Positions 7,332 to 11,108 of a stretch of DNA of 11,108 nucleotides are shown here, one piece after another. This DNA comes from Planctomycetota bacterium. Its GTDB lineage: Bacteria; Planctomycetota; B15-G4; JADJEK01. Each line of letters starts with the position of its first letter. Position 1 is the first letter of the stretch. The notes under the pieces are model-generated. The model saw nothing but the letters and a program-made list of their open reading frames with translations, did no database searches and was not told where the DNA came from. The DNA is taken from NCBI GenBank assembly GCA_016795255.1, contig JAEUIB010000601.1, forward strand, positions 1 through 11,108, written 5' to 3'. Position numbers and translations under genes: made by a program.

Positions 7332-9530
7332 TCACGGACGGGGGAAGGGACTGAGTTGGCCCGCGACGCGCTCGTGCCAGCGCAGCCGCGCGGCGTCGGC
7401 CAGCATGCGGCCAGCCCACGCGTAGACGTTGAACTCGGCGACGATCGAGCGCAACGCGTGCATCCGCGCGCGCTGCTCGTCCTCGGGCATCGACACCGCC
7501 AGTGCGATCGCGTCGGCGCAGCGCTCGACGTCGTACGGGTTGACGACGAGCGCCTCGCTGAGCTCCTTCGCCGCGCCGGTGAACGAGCTGAGGATCAGCA
7601 CGCCGCGTTCGTCCTCGCGCGCGGCGACGAACTCCTTCGCGACGAGGTTCATGCCGTCGTGGAGGCTCGACACGAAACAGAAGTCGGCGGCGCGGTAATG
7701 CGTCAGCACCGCGGGTTGCTCGTGATGCGCGCGCAGCAGCAGGATCGGCCGATACGACTCGGTCGCGTAGCGAGCGTTGATGCGCTCGGCTTCGGCGACG
7801 ACGCGGCGATCGAAGTCCTGGTACTCGCCGATCGCGCTGCGCGACGGCGCCGACAGTTGTGCGAAGCACAGCACGCCGCGCAGATCGGGATAGCGGTCGA
7901 GCGCGCGTTCGACGGCGTGGAACCGCTCGAGGATGCCCTTCGTGTAGTCGAGGCGATCGATGCCGACGCCGAGCTTCACGTGCGGTCCGAGGCCGAGCCG
8001 CTCGAACACGACGCGGCGGCAATCGGTCGGCGCCGGCGCCTCCGCGGGCCAGCGCAACGGCCACTCGATCGAGATCGGGTAGGGCCGCACGAGGCACGTG
8101 TTGCCGGCCTGCTCGACGCCGTGCGTCTCGCGGTCGATGCGCGACTCGAGGTAGCGGTCCGCGGCCTCGAGGAAGTTGTTGCAGTGCTGCCGCGTGTGGA
8201 AGCCGAGGATGGAGCTGCCGAGCATTCCATCGAGCAGTTCGCGTGCCCACGGGCAGATGCCCATGCGTTCGGCGTTCGGCCACGGGATGTGCCAGAACGT
8301 GATGATGCTGGCCTTCGGCAGGCGCTCGCGGATCATCCGCGGCGCGAGCGCGAAGTGGTAGTCCTGGACCAGCACGATCGGATCGTCGCTGCCGGACTCG
8401 GCGACCACCGCGTCCGCGAAGCGTTGGTTCACGGCGCGGTAGTGCTCGAAGTCGGCTTGACGGAACGTCGGCCGGACGTGCGCGAGATGGCACAGCGGCC
8501 ACAGTCCTTCGTTCGCGAAGCCGTAGTAGTACCCCTTCTCTTCTTCGGGGCTGAGCCACAGGCGACGCAGCGTGTACTGCGGCTTGTCCGGCGGCACCTG
8601 GACGTGGTCCTGCGCGTCGACGGCTTCACGATCCGCATTGCCGGAACCATGTGCGATCCACACGCCGGAACACGCGCGCATCACCGGTTCGAGCGCGGTC
8701 ACGAGGCCGCTGGCCGGATGCAGCACGCGGACGACGCCGTCGTCGCCCTTCACGTGCATGTACGGCTCGCGATTCGCGATGACGACGAGGCGCTCGCCCA
8801 TCAGATCGGTGCGCAGCAGTTGCTTCAGCCGGCTCGGGGTCCACGGCAAGCCGGCGCCGCTCGTGCGCTGATCGCCGATCGTGCGCGCCAGCGCGCGAAG
8901 ATCCTGCAGCAGAGGCCGGAACCGCGGCTCGCGCGTTTCGCCGCGCACGTAGCTGCGCAGCCGCGCGGTCCACGCGCGGAAGGACAACCGTGAGCTGATC
9001 AACAGCGCCAACGTGCCGCAGACCGCGAACGCGAGGAACAGCGCGAGCAGGAAGCGGTCGACGACGTCCTGCCGGCGCAGCACGAAGCTGAGGTCGTGCA
9101 CGACCAGCGCGTACGTCGTGCTGCCGGCGCCCGCGAGCGGGACCGCGCTGATCTGCAGTTGATGGTCCTCGCCGTCGACGATGCGGTGCGAGACCTCCGC
9201 GCCGAGGTCGACGCCGAGGTCCTGTCCGCGCAGCGAGCGCGGATAGTCGCGCGACGCGACCGAGACTTCGCCTTGCGCGTCGCACAACGCGACGCCGAGG
9301 ATGCGCTCGTCGCGCGTGATCGCGTCGAACAGTTCGAGGATGCGCGGTGTATCGCCCGCGTGCTCGATCAACGACGACCGCGCGCCCGCGACCGCGAGTT
9401 CGGCGCGCAGCGCGAGATCGCGTTCGAACCACCGCATCGTCGTCAACGTGACCACACGAGACACGACGAACAACGCACCGGCGAGGCAGAGCAACAACAG
9501 TGAGACGACGCGAAGAGTGGAGAGCTTCAT
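7332..9530 (-). CDS. otsA: Trehalose-6-phosphate synthase (GT20) fused to an N-terminal membrane sensor-like region
   Basis: A 732-aa protein. The C-terminal part (about 246-715) is a GT20 synthase transferring glucose from UDP-glucose to glucose-6-phosphate. Visible signatures are ANRE (R254), the ASGL loop with G275 (most OtsA proteins have GGL), YYYGFANEGLWP (334-345), DYH (D390), HIPWP (H414), DRLDYTKG (R526, K531) and HDGMNLVAKE (D625, E633), so the active site appears complete. Canonical OtsA has roughly 450-500 residues; the extra 245 at the N-terminus are TM1 (about 7-28), an extracytoplasmic domain (about 30-158), TM2 (159-180) and a HAMP-like linker (181-225). This topology keeps the synthase in the cytosol. 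From memory, similarly extended OtsA proteins occur in some Proteobacteria; I know of no demonstrated signal. The start ATG 9530 directly begins the K-rich end of TM1; no clear Shine-Dalgarno sequence is seen. It is coupled to otsB and divergent from the GH15 gene by 52 bases. Confidence 0.95.
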   Translation of the reverse strand: MKLSTLRVVSLLLLCLAGALFVVSRVVTLTTMRWFERDLALRAELAVAGARSSLIEHAGDTPRILELFDAITRDERILGVALCDAQGEVSVASRDYPRSLRGQDLGVDLGAEVSHRIVDGEDHQLQISAVPLAGAGSTTYALVVHDLSFVLRRQDVVDRFLLALFLAFAVCGTLALLISSRLSFRAWTARLRSYVRGETREPRFRPLLQDLRALARTIGDQRTSGAGLPWTPSRLKQLLRTDLMGERLVVIANREPYMHVKGDDGVVRVLHPASGLVTALEPVMRACSGVWIAHGSGNADREAVDAQDHVQVPPDKPQYTLRRLWLSPEEEKGYYYGFANEGLWPLCHLAHVRPTFRQADFEHYRAVNQRFADAVVAESGSDDPIVLVQDYHFALAPRMIRERLPKASIITFWHIPWPNAERMGICPWARELLDGMLGSSILGFHTRQHCNNFLEAADRYLESRIDRETHGVEQAGNTCLVRPYPISIEWPLRWPAEAPAPTDCRRVVFERLGLGPHVKLGVGIDRLDYTKGILERFHAVERALDRYPDLRGVLCFAQLSAPSRSAIGEYQDFDRRVVAEAERINARYATESYRPILLLRAHHEQPAVLTHYRAADFCFVSSLHDGMNLVAKEFVAAREDERGVLILSSFTGAAKELSEALVVNPYDVERCADAIALAVSMPEDEQRARMHALRSIVAEFNVYAWAGRMLADAARLRWHERVAGQLSPFPRP

Positions 9531-9577
9531 GCGGCACCACGCTTAGCATTCGGCGCTCCGCACCGCGACACTCTTCG
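9511..9577. repeat. 9-bp inverted repeat spanning the otsA/GH15 divergent starts
   Basis: CGAAGAGTG at 9511-9519, inside the first codons of otsA, is matched by its reverse complement CACTCTTCG at 9569-9577, just before the GH15 start. The arms are exact and are separated by 49 bases that contain the otsA start codon and most of the 52-base intergenic gap. It could be a pair of half-sites for a shared regulator of trehalose synthesis and breakdown, or chance. No clear promoter elements were found in this very short gap. Confidence 0.3.
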
Positions 9578-9582
9578 ATCGG

Positions 9583-11108
9583 ATGACCAAGACGATGACG
9601 CGACTCGAAGACCTCGGATTGATCGGCAACTGCCAATGCTCGGCGCTCGTGTCGTCGTTCGGGGACATCGTGTGGAGTTGTCTGCCGCGCTTCGACTCGG
9701 AGCCGGCGTTCGCGTCGCTGCTCGACGACGCGGACGGTGGTCGTCTGTCGATCCGACCGGCGAACGGCGAGAAGGGCACGCAGCGCTATCTCGAGAACAC
9801 GAACGTGCTCGAAACGACGTTCCGGTGCGCGGACGGCGTGTTCCGGGTGCTCGACTTCGCGCCGCGTTTCCGGCGTTACGACCGCATGTACCGCGCTCCG
9901 CAACTCGTGCGCATCGTCGAGCCGATCGAGGGCACGCCGCGCGTCCGCGTCGCGTGCGAACCCATCGTCGGCTGGACCAAGCGGCGCTGCGAGTCGATCG
10001 CGGGTTCGAACCACGTGCGCTATCTGCGGGCCGAGCACGCGCTGCGTCTGACGACGAACATCCCGCTCGCGTACCTCGGCGGACCGGCGTTCGCGCTGGT
10101 CGAGAAGCGGCACATGGTGTTCGGGCTCGACGTGTCGCTCGAGGACACGCTCGAGGAAACCTGCGATCGCTTCCTCTCGTCGACGCTCGCGCACTGGGTC
10201 GGCTGGGTCAAACAGTGCAACGTGCCGCCGTGGTACCAGCAGGCCGTGATCCGCTCGGCGCTCGTGCTGAAGCTGCATTGCTTCGAGGACACGGGTGCGA
10301 TCGTCGCGGCGACGACGTGCTCGATCCCCGAAGCGCCGGGATCCGGCCGGACGTGGGACTACCGCTATTGCTGGCTGCGCGACGGGTACTACTCGTTGAA
10401 CGCGTTCCGGCTGCTCGGGCAGTTCGAGGAGCGCGAGCGCTTCTTGCACTACCTGATCAACGTCGCGTCGCTGGATCCGCCGAACCTCGCGCCGCTGTAT
10501 CGCATCGACGGCACGATCGACGCGAAGGAGTGGGTCGCCGACGCGTTCGCGGGCTTCGAAGGCCACGGCCCCGTTCGCGTCGGCAACGCGGCCGCGGCGC
10601 AGGCGCAGCACGACGTCTACGGCGAGATGGTGCTCGCGCTGGCGCCGATCTTCCTCGACCGGCGCTTCGTCGCCGAGCGGTCGAGCGCGACCGAGGCGTT
10701 GATCAAGCGACTCACGGAGCGCGCGATCGCGGTCGCCGGGACGCCAGATGCCGGCATCTGGGAGTACCGCAGCGCGGCGGTGCCGCAGACGTTCTCGACG
10801 CTGATGTGCTGGGCCGCCGCGGATCGCACGGCGCGGATCGCGCGCCTCTGCGATTGGCCGCATCCCGAGCGTTACTCGGCCGAGGCGGAGCGGATCCACG
10901 CGGACCTCACGCGCCACGCGTGGAACGCCGAGCGCGGCGCGTTCGTCGGCACGTACGGCGGCAAGGAGCTGGACGCGTCGATGCTGCAGGCGATCACACT
11001 GCGGCTCCTGCCGAAGGACGATCCGCGGCTCGCGAGCACCGTCGACGCGATCCGCAAGGAGCTCGACCGCGACGGCTGGTTGATGCGCTATCGACACGAC
11101 GACGGGCT
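9583..11108 (+). CDS. Glycoside hydrolase family 15 enzyme (glucoamylase or trehalase type), 3' end beyond the window
   Basis: The frame stays open from ATG 9583 to the right edge: 508 complete codons of a family usually around 600-650 aa, so roughly the last 100 residues are missing. The N-terminus (LEDLGLIGNC, residues 8-17, then a beta-rich domain) and the (alpha/alpha)6 catalytic part, from about 220, match bacterial GH15. The hallmark WDYRYCWLRD lies at 258-267, and GIWEYR at 391-396 supplies the probable general acid E394. The catalytic base should lie past the edge. No signal peptide, so it is probably cytosolic. GH15 enzymes release glucose from alpha-glucans or, in mycobacterial-type members, from trehalose. 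The neighbouring otsA and otsB favour a trehalose-linked role, but the sequence alone does not settle it. ATG 9595 is an alternative start; neither has a Shine-Dalgarno sequence. Divergent from otsA, with which it may share control. Confidence 0.92.
   Translation, partial: MTKTMTRLEDLGLIGNCQCSALVSSFGDIVWSCLPRFDSEPAFASLLDDADGGRLSIRPANGEKGTQRYLENTNVLETTFRCADGVFRVLDFAPRFRRYDRMYRAPQLVRIVEPIEGTPRVRVACEPIVGWTKRRCESIAGSNHVRYLRAEHALRLTTNIPLAYLGGPAFALVEKRHMVFGLDVSLEDTLEETCDRFLSSTLAHWVGWVKQCNVPPWYQQAVIRSALVLKLHCFEDTGAIVAATTCSIPEAPGSGRTWDYRYCWLRDGYYSLNAFRLLGQFEERERFLHYLINVASLDPPNLAPLYRIDGTIDAKEWVADAFAGFEGHGPVRVGNAAAAQAQHDVYGEMVLALAPIFLDRRFVAERSSATEALIKRLTERAIAVAGTPDAGIWEYRSAAVPQTFSTLMCWAAADRTARIARLCDWPHPERYSAEAERIHADLTRHAWNAERGAFVGTYGGKELDASMLQAITLRLLPKDDPRLASTVDAIRKELDRDGWLMRYRHDDG

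Noticed and set aside
7074..8993. A 639-codon plus-strand open frame antisense to otsA and otsB
   Set aside because: The otsA and otsB motifs are unambiguous on the minus strand; the antisense frame has shadow composition and no ribosome site.
8626..11097. An 823-codon minus-strand open frame antisense to GH15 and overlapping otsA
   Set aside because: GH15 and GT20 catalytic motifs prove the other frames; this one is Arg/Glu/Val-rich shadow sequence.

Overview
The window is G+C-rich bacterial chromosome (I judge roughly 70% G+C by eye), densely coded by eight protein genes. A eukaryotic-like Ser/Thr kinase with a large membrane module, a secreted FG-GAP protein, a DinB-like enzyme and a metalloprotease-like lipoprotein together suggest a large-genome Gram-negative lineage such as Planctomycetota, Myxococcota or Acidobacteriota. 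The sequence does not let me choose between them. I see no tRNA, rRNA, CRISPR array, insertion sequence or integrase, and nothing that marks the region as recently acquired. No stretch of more than 300 bases lacks a gene; the longest gap is the 154-base divergent region at 848-1001.

Left part (1-3485): a secreted FG-GAP beta-propeller protein, cut by the left edge, is transcribed leftward. A membrane-bound Ser/Thr protein kinase diverges from it to the right. The gap between them carries a near-perfect palindrome.

Middle part (3581-6574): a leftward pair follows, a DinB-superfamily protein and then a secreted protein of unknown function. Divergent from the pair, a rightward gene encodes a lipoprotein with an HExxH zinc-peptidase signature. 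A hairpin-like inverted repeat lies in the 82-base gap between the divergent starts.

Right part (6578-11108): a trehalose module. otsA and otsB are transcribed leftward with one base between stop and start, and a GH15 hydrolase (glucoamylase or trehalase type, cut by the right edge) diverges rightward across only 52 bases. OtsA would make trehalose-6-phosphate from UDP-glucose and glucose-6-phosphate, OtsB would remove the phosphate, and the GH15 enzyme may degrade trehalose or an alpha-glucan. The most notable feature is that OtsA is not a plain synthase. It begins with two membrane segments flanking an extracytoplasmic domain and a HAMP-like linker, an architecture like that of a sensor kinase. 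This suggests that trehalose synthesis is controlled by, or localised to, the membrane.

Overall the window holds recognisable families in partly unusual architectures. I do not see a wholly new defence or mobile system.
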